Assembly: GCA_036266155.1 (NCBI GenBank)
Contig: DATANR010000141.1
Coordinates: 1 to 28,901 of the forward strand
Origin: SIAJ01 sp036266155
GTDB lineage: Bacteria > Planctomycetota > Planctomycetia > Gemmatales > Gemmataceae
DNA length: 28,901 bases
Reading direction: 5' to 3'
The notes beneath the pieces are model-generated. The model ran no database searches and had not been told where the DNA came from. It worked only from the letters and a program-made list of their open reading frames with translations. The number at the start of each line of letters is the position of its first letter. Within the stretch, counting starts at the first letter, position 1. Shown here piece after piece: positions 1 through 8,504 of this stretch. The position numbers and the translations under genes are program-made.

Positions 1-85
1 CCAATGGATGAAGTAGGCGTGCTCTCGGTAAGTGAAAGTGGTGAGACACCTTCATCTTCCGAAGCACGCCTACTTCATCCATTGG
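1..85. repeat. Perfect 23-bp inverted repeat with 39-nt spacer
   Basis: Bases 1-23 and 63-85 are exact reverse complements of each other. The right arm contains the stop codon of the broken transporter gene that reads leftwards into it. A second short hairpin (89-94 with 98-103) lies just inside. The pair could form a stable RNA stem at the 3' end of the minus-strand gene, or be the end or whole of a small mobile element. No T-run typical of an intrinsic terminator is seen, and the left arm starts at the window edge, so the repeat may extend further. Confidence 0.75.
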
Positions 86-1035
86 GAAGCGGGCAAAGCC
101 CGCCCTGAGGTCTCCGCCGCATATGCTCGCTTCTCGGCAGATAACGATACGCCAGCGCCCCGACGATCAGGCTCCCGCCGATCCAGGTGAACTGCGTCGG
201 CGTGTCGGTTTCCGGCGAAATCAGAAACGCCCAAAGTGGATTCAACAGCGGCTCGATCAGCGTCAATGCTCCGGCCTCTTGCGGGCTGACCGACCGGAGG
301 CCGCGGGCAAACAGGAAGTACGGCAGCCCCATCTGAATCGAGCCGAACGCCGCGAGGAACAGCAATTGCCGCGGCGTCGGCATCGTCATCCAGTCGATCC
401 AGGAAGTCGAGCCATTCAGGATCAGAACTGCCGTCGACAGACAGATCGCACTTCCGAGATGGTTTTGCACGATCAGCCATTGTGACGATTCGCCGCGCAA
501 ATGCCGCAAGCAAAGAATGACCCCGGCATAGGTAATGCCGCTGCCGAGGCCCATCAACATCACATCGAAGCGGGCGCCCAGTTCTCCGCCGGACAGAATC
601 ACAACCATGCCGACCATGCCGATCAGAAGTGCGTAGAGGCTGCGGCGATCGGCGGGCTCTCCGAGTAGGTAGACCGTCACCAGATAAACGAAGAATGGCG
701 CCGTGTTTTGCAGAAGGATGGCATTCGCGGAAGTGCCGAGGGCGATGGCGGAGATGAACAGCGCATTCATGACCGCGAACAGGGCGACCATTACGGGCAT
801 CAAAGGCCGAAATCGGATATCGCGGCCGCACCAACGGCATCAGAAAGAGACCGGCGAACACAGCACGAAAAAAAGCGATCTGCAACGGCGAGAGGTTAGG
901 TTCGTTCAGATTCAAAGGCGACGGGTGTTGCAACAGCCGCGTGCAGAAGCCGCTCAGGCTCCAGAACACTGCCGCGAGCACGATGCACAGCCGACCACCA
1001 GCGACAGAGGGAACCGGTGAACGCTCGGCGATCAT
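75..1035 (-). pseudogene. EamA/DMT-family membrane transporter, frameshifted
   Basis: Two overlapping minus-strand frames together make one drug/metabolite transporter of the EamA type. The frame starting at 1035 gives the N-terminus, with the first membrane helix (CIVLAAVFWSLSGF) and the FFRAVFAGLFLMPLV helix. It then turns to nonsense. The other frame resumes with RRDIRFRPLMPVMVALFAV and carries the remaining helices, including the second EamA half (ALTLIEPLLNPLWAFLI), to a stop at 75-77. The switch lies near 821-830, in a cggccgcg stretch; removing one C restores a continuous protein of about 320 residues. Substrate is unknown, since family members export amino acids, nucleotides or drugs. 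The rest of the reading frame is intact, so this is either a recent inactivating mutation or a sequencing error. The 3' end lies in the inverted repeat at 1-85. Confidence 0.8.
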
Positions 1036-1098
1036 GCGTGGGCCAACAATGCCAATTCGAGATTTCGGTTCATGGTAGAAATGGCGAGCCGAGTGACC

Positions 1099-2481
1099 TC
1101 AACTCCAAACAAGGTGAAGCACCAGCGACGCGATCGCGGTGACCAGCACGGCGACCACGGCGCCGAGCACCAGCCAGCCACAACGGTTCTTTTTGTATGA
1201 CGGGGTCGCCGGCGCACCGGTCGTGCGTCGGCGCAGATCGCGAAATTCGACAAACGAGCGGAAATGCCGACACGTCTTTTGACCGGCACGCGCCAGGAAG
1301 AAAGAATCGGGCAACGTGCCCTCCTCGTACATTCGCAGAATGTCGTCGAGTCGTGCTTTGCTCCGTTTCCACACGCCTTCGTGCTGATACTGAACCGTCC
1401 AGACAGCCGGTGCGATTGACTTGCGCCGCTTGGGCTCGTGCGTGATCTCCGGGCGCGTGGCCTGCTGTGGCATCGCTGTCTCGGCGGCCGGCGGCCCGGC
1501 AGATTCGTCGTCGGTCAGACCGGATGCCGTCAACACGTCAATGAGTTGCGCGGCCGACTGGAATCGATCCTTGGGCATGCGTGCCAGGAGCTTCGAAAGA
1601 ATGGTGTCGACGGACCGCGGCAACGAAGGATCGATTTCGCGAATTGGCTGAAAATCCCCTTCGTCCTTCAGCCGCGACACCTCCGTCACATCTTTGCCGG
1701 GAAATGGAACCTGTCCGGCCACGAGGTGATAATACGTTGCCCCTAATGCAAAAAGGTCGCTGCGGGCGTCGACCAGGCTGGCATTGAGCATTTGCTCCCA
1801 GGGCATGTAGTACGGCGTCCCCACCCCTTGATCGAACGAAGTCAACTCAGCGGCATCGGCCAGCGGCTTAGCAACGCCGAGATCGGCCAGCTTCGCCCGC
1901 CCTTCCTCATCGACCAGAATGTTGCCCGGCTTGACGTCGCGGTGGACATACCCACGATGATGCAGCTCTTCGAGAGCGCGGGCGATGTCGAGGATTATCC
2001 GCGTGGCGTCCTTCAAGGAGAGCGGCCCCTGCTCGTCGAGCATGGCCTGGGCGCTTCGCCCCTTGACGTACTCCATCACCAAGAAGCGCTGACCCGTCTT
2101 GGTGTCCGTCCCGGCTTCGAGACAACGAACGACATTCGGATGGTGGATCTTTTGACCGACCTCGGCCTCACGACGAAAGCGACCGACGTAGGTAGCGCTC
2201 TTCGCCAACTCTTCCGGCAGAACCTTCACGGCGACCTGGCAATGCAGGTCAGGGTCATACGCGAGGTAAACCTCCGACATTCCGCCCGCCCCGAGACGGC
2301 GCAGCATGCGCCGGCCGCCCACGCTGGTGAGCGTGGGCCGTTCAGGCGCCGAAGTTGTCGGCGGGAGCCGAAACAGTGGTGTCGAGAGTGACACGGGTCC
2401 CACGGCTCTCCCCTTCCCTGGGCTCGGCTTGAGTCCTGCCGGTGATCCGCGAGTCCGGCGGATCGCCCTCCTGGCGCCCAA
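1099..2481 (-). CDS. Membrane-anchored PKN-type Ser/Thr protein kinase
   Basis: 460 residues. The kinase domain covers about residues 53-318: glycine loop GAGGMSEVY (65-72), catalytic lysine in VAVK (K86), HRDVKPGN loop (180-187), DLG (200-202) in place of the usual DFG, and a GTPYYMPWEQ activation-segment end. After a Pro/Ala-rich linker, residues 361-415 resemble a GYF_2/DUF4339 domain (WTVQYQHEG... LDDILRMYEEGTLPD), often found in planctomycete membrane proteins. A single hydrophobic helix at 435-458 ends the protein, so the kinase domain should lie in the cytoplasm on a C-terminal anchor. The first 50 residues are basic and proline-rich; the start at 2481 is the first ATG in frame but a later one (M59) would already be too close to the glycine loop. 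Substrates cannot be told from sequence. It lies 93 bp downstream of the ATP-cone gene on the same strand. Confidence 0.92.
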   Translation of the reverse strand: MGARRAIRRTRGSPAGLKPSPGKGRAVGPVSLSTPLFRLPPTTSAPERPTLTSVGGRRMLRRLGAGGMSEVYLAYDPDLHCQVAVKVLPEELAKSATYVGRFRREAEVGQKIHHPNVVRCLEAGTDTKTGQRFLVMEYVKGRSAQAMLDEQGPLSLKDATRIILDIARALEELHHRGYVHRDVKPGNILVDEEGRAKLADLGVAKPLADAAELTSFDQGVGTPYYMPWEQMLNASLVDARSDLFALGATYYHLVAGQVPFPGKDVTEVSRLKDEGDFQPIREIDPSLPRSVDTILSKLLARMPKDRFQSAAQLIDVLTASGLTDDESAGPPAAETAMPQQATRPEITHEPKRRKSIAPAVWTVQYQHEGVWKRSKARLDDILRMYEEGTLPDSFFLARAGQKTCRHFRSFVEFRDLRRRTTGAPATPSYKKNRCGWLVLGAVVAVLVTAIASLVLHLVWS

Positions 2482-2574
2482 TCGAAGGATTTGGAGTTAT
2501 TAGTATCGTAGCCGCATTTATAGCGCGATAGCAAGCTCCGAATCCCCTTCTTGAATACTTTCGTTCGGACGAGA

Positions 2575-4176
2575 TCAAAATCGCGTCAAACGTAGGCGGC
2601 CGACGTGGGATTCTGCCGCGGCGCGAAGCACATCCATTGCCAAGTCCGAATTGCCTTCCGCCCCGGTCAATAATTGCAGATCGAGCCGGCCGCCGCCGAT
2701 CGCGGAATGGAGTGGCGATGCCAGTTTGATTTGCTGCGTCATCGTGAGACCGGGCTCGGCAACCGCCAGGGACTCTGAGTCCGACGAGCCGTCCACTCGA
2801 ATCGCCATAGTGCGTGGCCGGTCCGTCTCTCCAGCCAGTCGAATGGCCTTCACGATGTCACGCGCGAAGTCGGCTGCCTCACGACCGCCGGCGCGAGCGG
2901 CTTCGACCAACCCGATGGTTTCGAAAACGACACGAGCCCGCTCAAGCATAAAGCCAGATCGGACGGCCGTGCGACCGTGGCGCCGAAGGAAGTCGTGCTT
3001 GGCGTGTGCTGCCGTCTTGGCGAACCGAGTTAGGCTGGCGACCTTTTGCAAATAGACTTCCGGAGCCACGGGGGCGCCGCCCATGACTTCGGCGAGCCGG
3101 GCCAGATTGATGCCAATCTGAATTAGCGCCGCGGGAACGACCCGATCAATACCGGGGCCCAGCGCGATGGGTGAGCGAGGGCGGTCGAACACGAATTCGA
3201 TTTTCCGTCCGACAAGCGCGGCATCGACGATCGCTGGCGACGCACCACTGGCAAGTTCGGACGCCGTCATATGCCACCAAACCGCCATACCTTCATCACC
3301 CGCATGAGCCGCCAGTTCGTACGCCATTAGGTGCCGTCGTTCAACGTCGGCGGGAGGCGTAATCGCAAAAAGTGGTCCGCTGGTCTCCGCCAATCGTGGC
3401 GGCGGTGTGCCGATGTTCAAATTCAAAATCAACGACAAGCCGAGTGCATTCGCCGCGAATCGCGCCTCGGAGACATAACGTTCGACCAACTCCGTCGGTT
3501 CTCCGGGCTGCGCGGCCAGTTCGTATTCCGGCCCGTCGATCGCCAGGTAGCTGCCAGCGATCTCACGTGCTCGTTCGATGTCGACCAGGACGGCGCCAGG
3601 CGTTACGGGGCTGCAAACGCCGGCCAGTTCGAGCGGATGTTCGAGCCCCGCGAGCCGAATCAAATCTTCGTCGTGCGCGGCCACGAGTTCACGCGAAAAG
3701 ACTTTGATGCGACTGAGTCGAACCAGCGATTCCGCGGCAGCCCGGCGTAGCACGAGCGCCGGCGACTGATCCGCGCGCACCCAAGTCGGCTCGCCTTGCG
3801 CTTTCTCGGCCGGCTCGACGGACTGAGTTTTTGGCCGGCGATGCCGCAGTTCGTCAAATACCCGGGCCAGATCGGGATGACCCAGTTCCCGCACCACCTT
3901 GACGACCACCCAACTGATATCGCTGCCCGTGATCTCGTTGCCAGACGTTTCGGCCGCCAGAAAATGGAGTACCCCTTCAGTCAATTCCCGAGCGAGAAAG
4001 GCGTCGGGTTTGCCCAGCGACTCGGCCGCGGCAAATAGAGAGTGCGTGATCCGTTCGGGCTCGAACGGCTCAATTCGCCCGTCGGCCAGGCGCACCAGTT
4101 CCGGCAGATCGCCCTGCTCCACCAGGCGCCCTCCGTGTGACGAAGTGATTCTATCGCCGGCCGCGATCCGTCGCAT
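2575..4176 (-). CDS. ATP-cone domain protein of unknown function
   Basis: 533 residues. Residues about 24-112 match the ATP-cone pattern (VRLADGRIEPFEPERITHSL..AAES..., then VVVKVVRELGHPDLARVFDELR), the nucleotide-sensing module of ribonucleotide reductases and NrdR. The remaining 400 residues are a soluble alpha/beta protein. Pieces such as LILNLNIGTPPP and the spacing after the cone recall the anaerobic reductase NrdD, but no C-terminal glycyl-radical motif or zinc cysteines are present, so it should not reduce ribonucleotides by that chemistry. The first ATG is used; it lies 137 bp from the divergent GspE start at 4314, so the gap between them probably holds both promoters. Function is unknown: nucleotide-regulated enzyme or a degenerate reductase relative are both possible. 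Confidence 0.8.
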   Translation of the reverse strand: MRRIAAGDRITSSHGGRLVEQGDLPELVRLADGRIEPFEPERITHSLFAAAESLGKPDAFLARELTEGVLHFLAAETSGNEITGSDISWVVVKVVRELGHPDLARVFDELRHRRPKTQSVEPAEKAQGEPTWVRADQSPALVLRRAAAESLVRLSRIKVFSRELVAAHDEDLIRLAGLEHPLELAGVCSPVTPGAVLVDIERAREIAGSYLAIDGPEYELAAQPGEPTELVERYVSEARFAANALGLSLILNLNIGTPPPRLAETSGPLFAITPPADVERRHLMAYELAAHAGDEGMAVWWHMTASELASGASPAIVDAALVGRKIEFVFDRPRSPIALGPGIDRVVPAALIQIGINLARLAEVMGGAPVAPEVYLQKVASLTRFAKTAAHAKHDFLRRHGRTAVRSGFMLERARVVFETIGLVEAARAGGREAADFARDIVKAIRLAGETDRPRTMAIRVDGSSDSESLAVAEPGLTMTQQIKLASPLHSAIGGGRLDLQLLTGAEGNSDLAMDVLRAAAESHVGRLRLTRF

Positions 4177-4313
4177 TAACCTCGGTTTAATCTAGCGCCG
4201 CCCTAAAATAATCCCGGCGATCCAAACCGTTGCGCTGGACGGCTGCCCCCAACTCACGTTAGTTTGATAGTTGTCGCCGACCGCACACGTGGATTCGCTC
4301 CGACCGAGGCCGC

Positions 4314-6041
4314 ATGTTTCTCCTTCAGCGCTTGCAAGAAAAAGGCCAGCTGTCCGACGCCGACGCCCGGCGTGCTCAGGAAGTTCAGGCCGCCGAGCCG
4401 AACCGACCGTTGCACGAACTGCTGCTCGAAAAGGGCATCGGCAGCGAGATGCACGTTCTCCAGACGCTCGCCGAGGAGTTCGGCCTCGAGTTCGTCGACC
4501 TGTCGCATGCGCATATCGAGCCCGAGACGCTCGCCGTCATGCCGGCCAAGCTCGTCCACCGCAAGGGCCTGATGCCCGTGTCCCGCAACAATGGGACGCT
4601 CGTGGTCGCGACGTCGAATCCTTACGACGTTTACTCGCTCGATGAATTGCAGACCTTGACCGGCCTGGAGATTCAGCCGGTTCTCGGCAGCCCGCGGGAA
4701 ATCGCCCGGCTGATCAAGCATCACTTCGGTGTCGGCGGCGAAACGGTCCAGGCGCTCGTTCAGGAACGTGACGAGATCGAACTGCTCGAAGGCATTGAGG
4801 CCGACGATAGTGAACTCGCCAAGCAGGCGCAGGAAGCGTCGGTCGTCAAACTCGTCAACGAGATTCTAATTGAAGCGGCCAACGAACGGGCCAGCGACAT
4901 CCATATCGAGCACGAAGAGAAGGCAATTCGCATCCGCTACCGGATCGACGGTCTGTTGCAAACGCAGGTGTTGCCGCCGGAGATCAATCGGTTCGCGATG
5001 GCGATCGTCAGCCGCATCAAGATCATGTCGCGGCTCAACATCGCTGAGAAGCGCTTGCCGCAGGACGGCCGCATCAAGATGCGCGTCCAAGGTCGCGAGG
5101 TGGACGTCCGCGTGTCGATCATCCCGATGGTGCACGGCGAAGGCATCGTCATGCGACTCCTCGATAAGGGCCGCATGGTGTTCAACCTCGCCAACTGCGG
5201 GATGCTGCCGCACGTTTACCACACGTTCAAGCAACTCATCGACATGCCGCACGGCATCATCCTGGTGACCGGGCCAACCGGCTCGGGCAAATCGACGACG
5301 CTCTATTCGGCCCTAAACGAGATCAAGGACGAGGCGACCAAGATCATCACCGTCGAGGACCCCGTCGAATACATGCAGCCGGGTATCAGCCAGATCCAGA
5401 CGCAGGCGAAGATCGGCCTCACGTTCGCGGCCTCGCTGCGCTCGATTTTGCGGCATGACCCGGACGTGATCCTCATTGGCGAAATGCGCGATTTGGAAAC
5501 GGCCGAGGCCGCCATCCAGTCGTCGCTGACCGGGCACATGGTGTTCAGCACGCTGCACACGAACGACGCGCCGAGTTCGTTCACGCGGCTCATCGACATG
5601 GGCGTCGAGCCGTTCCTGGTAGCGAGCACCGTCGAGGGTGTGATGGCCCAGCGGCTTGTCCGCACGATCTGCCCGGACTGCAAGACGCCGTACAAGATGC
5701 CGCACGACGAGTATCCGATGGACTTCCCGTTCACGCCCGAGATCATTCCGCTCGCGCCCGTCAAGCACGATGGCCCGGCGCCGGCGCTGCTCAAGGGAAC
5801 CGGCTGCCGAAGTTGCCGCAACTCCGGTTATCGTGGCCGCACGGGCATCCACGAACTGCTGGTGAACAACGATGTGTTGAAAGAACTCATCGTTCAACGC
5901 GTGAACGCCGGCTTGATTCGAAATGAAGCGTTGAAAGCGGGGATGCTGACTTTGCGGCAGGACGGCTGGAAAAAAGTGCACGCGGGAACGACGACGCTGG
6001 ACGAGATTTGTCGGACCACGGCCGGTGACATTATTGCTTGA
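4314..6041 (+). CDS. Type II secretion / type IV pilus assembly ATPase (GspE/PilB family)
   Basis: 575 residues, the usual length of the family. An N-terminal MshEN-like region (1-140) precedes the N2 and ATPase domains. Visible motifs: Walker A GPTGSGKS (320-327), Asp box ITVEDPVEY (345-353), Walker B VILIGEMRD (385-393), His box GHMVFSTLHTND (407-418), and the metal-binding tetracysteine C453/C456 and C498/C501. The hexameric ATPase powers extension of a pilus or pseudopilus at the inner membrane. The next gene, starting 12 bp downstream, encodes its platform partner. No pseudopilin, secretin or prepilin peptidase sits alongside, so the rest of the machine must lie elsewhere. PilB and GspE cannot be separated on sequence alone; the DUF1559 pseudopilin-like proteins of planctomycetes are candidate clients. 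Confidence 0.95.
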   Translation: MFLLQRLQEKGQLSDADARRAQEVQAAEPNRPLHELLLEKGIGSEMHVLQTLAEEFGLEFVDLSHAHIEPETLAVMPAKLVHRKGLMPVSRNNGTLVVATSNPYDVYSLDELQTLTGLEIQPVLGSPREIARLIKHHFGVGGETVQALVQERDEIELLEGIEADDSELAKQAQEASVVKLVNEILIEAANERASDIHIEHEEKAIRIRYRIDGLLQTQVLPPEINRFAMAIVSRIKIMSRLNIAEKRLPQDGRIKMRVQGREVDVRVSIIPMVHGEGIVMRLLDKGRMVFNLANCGMLPHVYHTFKQLIDMPHGIILVTGPTGSGKSTTLYSALNEIKDEATKIITVEDPVEYMQPGISQIQTQAKIGLTFAASLRSILRHDPDVILIGEMRDLETAEAAIQSSLTGHMVFSTLHTNDAPSSFTRLIDMGVEPFLVASTVEGVMAQRLVRTICPDCKTPYKMPHDEYPMDFPFTPEIIPLAPVKHDGPAPALLKGTGCRSCRNSGYRGRTGIHELLVNNDVLKELIVQRVNAGLIRNEALKAGMLTLRQDGWKKVHAGTTTLDEICRTTAGDIIA

Positions 6042-6053
6042 GGCTGACAACGC

Positions 6054-7259
6054 ATGCCTGATTTCACATACGACGCGATCGGGAAAACGGGTGACCGCAG
6101 TTCCGGGGTCTTGACCGCGACCAGCGAGCGCGAAGCGTCGTTGATGCTCGACGCCCAGGGCCTCTTTCCCGTACGCATCACGGCCACCAAGGCCAAGGGC
6201 TCTGGCGGCGGCGGGCGACGCGTGAAGGGGCGGGTCATGTCCGCCTTCTACGCCCAGCTTGCCGACTTGCTGCAATCCGGCGTGCCGCTCCTCAAGTCGC
6301 TCGACATTTTGGAGAAGCAGACCAAGCAGGCGAATTTGGCGTTCGCGATTCGCGAAGTGCGTGCGAAGGTCGCCGACGGCACCACGCTCGCCGACGCCAT
6401 GAAGCCGTTTCCAAAAGTGTTTGACGAACTGGCCGTCAGTATGGTCCGGGCTGGCCAGGAGGGCGGTTTTCTCGAAGACGTGCTCCGCCGCATTGCGGAT
6501 TTCACGGAGCACCAAGAGGACCTCAAAGCTGAAGTCGTCGGCTCGATGGCCTACCCCGTCGTGCTCGGCGTGCTTGGCTTCATCATTCTCAATGTGCTCG
6601 TGATCTTCTTCGTTCCGAAGTTCGAGCCGATCTTTGAAAAGCTCAAGGCGAAGGGTCAACTCCCATCTCTGACAACATTCATCATTGGCCTCAGCCACTT
6701 CATGACCGGCAACTGGTGGTGGCTGATTCCACTCGGGGCCGGGGCCATCTTTGGATTCCTTTACTGGAAACGCAGCGAACAGGGACGGATCACCTTTGAT
6801 CGGGTGAAATTAAAGGTCCCCATCGGCGGCACCCTCGTCTTGTCGCTGGCGCTGGGCCGCTTTACGCGCATCCTCGGCACCTTGCTCGCCAACGGTATCC
6901 CGATCTTGCGCTCGCTGCAAATCGCCAAGGACTCGACCGGCAACCGCGTGCTCGCCGACGCGATCGAACAATCGGCCGAGAACATCACGGCCGGTCAAAA
7001 GCTCGCGGCCCCCTTGCGGCGCTGCAAATATTTCCCGTCGGACGTGGTCGAGATGATCGCGGTCGCCGAGGAATCGAACAGCCTGGAAAAAGTGCTCGTC
7101 GACATCGCCAATGCCCTCGAGAAGCGCTCGGCCCGGCAGCTGAAATTATTCGTAAAGCTGCTTGAACCTTTCATGCTCCTGTTCATGGCGGCGATCGTGC
7201 TAGTCGTGGTCATGGGCCTGTTGCTGCCGGTGTTCAAGCTCGGTTCGGCGGTGAACTGA
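6054..7259 (+). CDS. Type II secretion / type IV pilus platform protein (GspF/PilC family)
   Basis: 401 residues with the family's duplicated T2SSF domain. The first copy starts near residue 63 (FYAQLADLLQSGVPLLKSLDIL) and the second near residue 262 (LALGRFTRILGTLLANGIPILRSL). Membrane segments are visible at about 164-187 (VVLGVLGFIILNVLVIFFV), 222-240 (NWWWLIPLGAGAIFGFLYW) and at the C-terminus (LLFMAAIVLVVVMGLLLPVF). An N-terminal stretch of about 60 residues resembles the usual leader region (MPDFTYDAIGKTGD). It is the inner-membrane platform on which the GspE-like ATPase encoded just upstream works; the two genes are surely co-transcribed (12 bp gap). Confidence 0.95.
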   Translation: MPDFTYDAIGKTGDRSSGVLTATSEREASLMLDAQGLFPVRITATKAKGSGGGGRRVKGRVMSAFYAQLADLLQSGVPLLKSLDILEKQTKQANLAFAIREVRAKVADGTTLADAMKPFPKVFDELAVSMVRAGQEGGFLEDVLRRIADFTEHQEDLKAEVVGSMAYPVVLGVLGFIILNVLVIFFVPKFEPIFEKLKAKGQLPSLTTFIIGLSHFMTGNWWWLIPLGAGAIFGFLYWKRSEQGRITFDRVKLKVPIGGTLVLSLALGRFTRILGTLLANGIPILRSLQIAKDSTGNRVLADAIEQSAENITAGQKLAAPLRRCKYFPSDVVEMIAVAEESNSLEKVLVDIANALEKRSARQLKLFVKLLEPFMLLFMAAIVLVVVMGLLLPVFKLGSAVN

Positions 7260-7416
7260 TGCGCGATTGACAGCGGCAGTATTTTTTGGTTCGGGCGCTT
7301 GAGATTTGCCCAAAGCGCGGTTACGATGTGCATGTGGGTCGGGCTAACGTGGCCCGGCAGGGTTCTAGCTCACAATGGCACGAGTTACTCCGGGCCGGCG
7401 TGGGGAAACCTTGTTG

Positions 7417-7424
7417 AAGGGAGG
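7417..7424 (+). promoter_or_regulatory. Very strong Shine-Dalgarno sequence before a 13-codon ORF
   Basis: AAGGGAGG lies 7 bases before a GTG codon at 7432, an ideal spacing. Few of the long genes in this window have a site this strong, which is what draws attention to the tiny ORF behind it. Confidence 0.5.
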
Positions 7425-7431
7425 TGGTCCT

Positions 7432-7473
7432 GTGATATCATCGGGTAACCAACGAAAGGTGCGGCTGAACTGA
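7432..7473 (+). CDS. Possible 13-residue leader peptide or microprotein
   Basis: GTG-started ORF reading VISSGNQRKVRLN (first residue would be Met), ending at TGA 7471-7473. The support is the near-perfect ribosome binding site, a hairpin straight after the stop (7477-7484 with 7490-7497, loop AGCTG) and an intrinsic terminator at 7514-7552, so the whole unit would be a transcript of little more than 100 nt. The peptide is basic and has no recognised homologue. It could be a leader peptide with nothing left to control, an independent microprotein, or a chance ORF inside a small RNA. Confidence 0.35.
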   Translation: MISSGNQRKVRLN

Positions 7474-7476
7474 AGC

Positions 7477-7497
7477 CGCTGACGAGCTGCGTCAGCG
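7477..7497 (+). other. 8-bp stem hairpin after the small ORF
   Basis: CGCTGACG at 7477-7484 pairs with CGTCAGCG at 7490-7497 around the 5-nt loop AGCTG. It lacks a T-run and so is not a terminator by itself. It may be a structural element of a small RNA or protect its 3' end together with the terminator that follows. Confidence 0.45.
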
Positions 7498-7513
7498 CAG
7501 CCTCATCGACGTA

Positions 7514-7552
7514 GAAGGCCCCGGCGTCTATCCGCCGGGGCCTTCCTTTTTT
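7514..7552 (+). terminator. Intrinsic terminator (13-bp stem, T-run)
   Basis: GAAGGCCCCGGCG (7514-7526) pairs perfectly with CGCCGGGGCCTTC (7533-7545) around a 6-nt loop, followed by CTTTTTT (7546-7552). The T-run is on the plus strand only, so it terminates rightward transcription from the gspE-gspF pair and/or the small transcript at 7417-7473, just before the convergent desaturase gene. Confidence 0.9.
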
Positions 7553-7565
7553 GATCGTCCCTGCA

Positions 7566-8504
7566 TCACGCATGTCGCCGAGCTTGCGCCTGGGCCGCCC
7601 GAGTCGGCAGCTTGATATTCCAGGCCAGGCCCAACCACGACATCAAGCGAATCAGGTAATAGCTGACGTCCGGCTGCCACCACCGGAGCCCATGTCGGGC
7701 CGACGTCGGGAAGGCGTGATGCGTGTTGTGCCAGCCTTCCCCCAGGGCGAGGATTCCAATCAGAAAGTTATTGCGGCTGTGGTCGTCGCTCTTGTATGGG
7801 CGGGTGCCCCAGACGTGACCGAGCGAGTTTACACTCCAGGTGACGTGATGCACCAGGAACAAGCGAACCAAACCGCCCCACAGCAGCCCAGTCCACACGC
7901 CTACCCATGAACCGGTCAAGATTCCCCCAACGACCGCCGGCAGAATAAGCCCCATCGCTACCCAAAATAGAAACATGTGATCCGTCACGCGCAGAGCCCA
8001 ACTCTGGCGAAGGTCGGCCACGTACTTCTTGATGCCCGGCGCGTCCGGTTGGAACGCCCACCAGATGTGTGCGTGCCACAATCCGCGAATCCGCCGCCAA
8101 ATGCCCCGGCCATACCGATACGGCGAGTGGGGATCGCCCTCTTCGTCGCTGTGCTGATGGTGCCGGCGATGTTGACCAACCCAGTTGAATAGCGGACCCT
8201 GCACGGCCATCGATCCCAGGGCGGCGAGCACGATCTTCACCGGAAGAATTGTCTCGAAGGACCGATGCACAAATAGTCTGTGAAACCCAACTGTGATGCC
8301 CACGGCCGTCAGCAGATAAAATCCGAGCAGAAGTCCCAAATCGACCCAGGTGATTCCCCATCCCCAAAGCAGAAAGACTGCGCCAACGAGTGCCAAAAAT
8401 GGCACGATGACGGCAATCAACGTTGCCAATTTGCCAAGAAAAGGGACGGGGATCAATTCCGGTTCAATCTTGGTGGACTCGTCTTTTAAGCTGGAATTAG
8501 CCAC
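7566..8504 (-). CDS. Fatty-acid (acyl-CoA type delta-9) desaturase
   Basis: 312 residues, membrane di-iron desaturase. All three histidine boxes are present: HRLFVH (75-80), HRRHH (112-116) and HNTHH (259-263), together with the supporting NSLGHVWG histidine (H230) seen in stearoyl-CoA desaturases. Hydrophobic pairs at about 27-48 and 53-73, and again at 174-218, fit the four-helix topology with the iron site on the cytoplasmic side. It should introduce a cis double bond into saturated acyl chains using oxygen and an electron donor, adjusting membrane fluidity. The gene is monocistronic, convergent with the terminator at 7514-7552 and divergent from the DUF6629 gene. Confidence 0.95.
   Translation of the reverse strand: MANSSLKDESTKIEPELIPVPFLGKLATLIAVIVPFLALVGAVFLLWGWGITWVDLGLLLGFYLLTAVGITVGFHRLFVHRSFETILPVKIVLAALGSMAVQGPLFNWVGQHRRHHQHSDEEGDPHSPYRYGRGIWRRIRGLWHAHIWWAFQPDAPGIKKYVADLRQSWALRVTDHMFLFWVAMGLILPAVVGGILTGSWVGVWTGLLWGGLVRLFLVHHVTWSVNSLGHVWGTRPYKSDDHSRNNFLIGILALGEGWHNTHHAFPTSARHGLRWWQPDVSYYLIRLMSWLGLAWNIKLPTRAAQAQARRHA

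Noticed and set aside
5313..6698. 461-codon minus-strand ORF opposite gspE-gspF
   Set aside because: Mirror frame of two clear genes in GC-rich DNA; Arg/His/Asp-rich composition and no family features.
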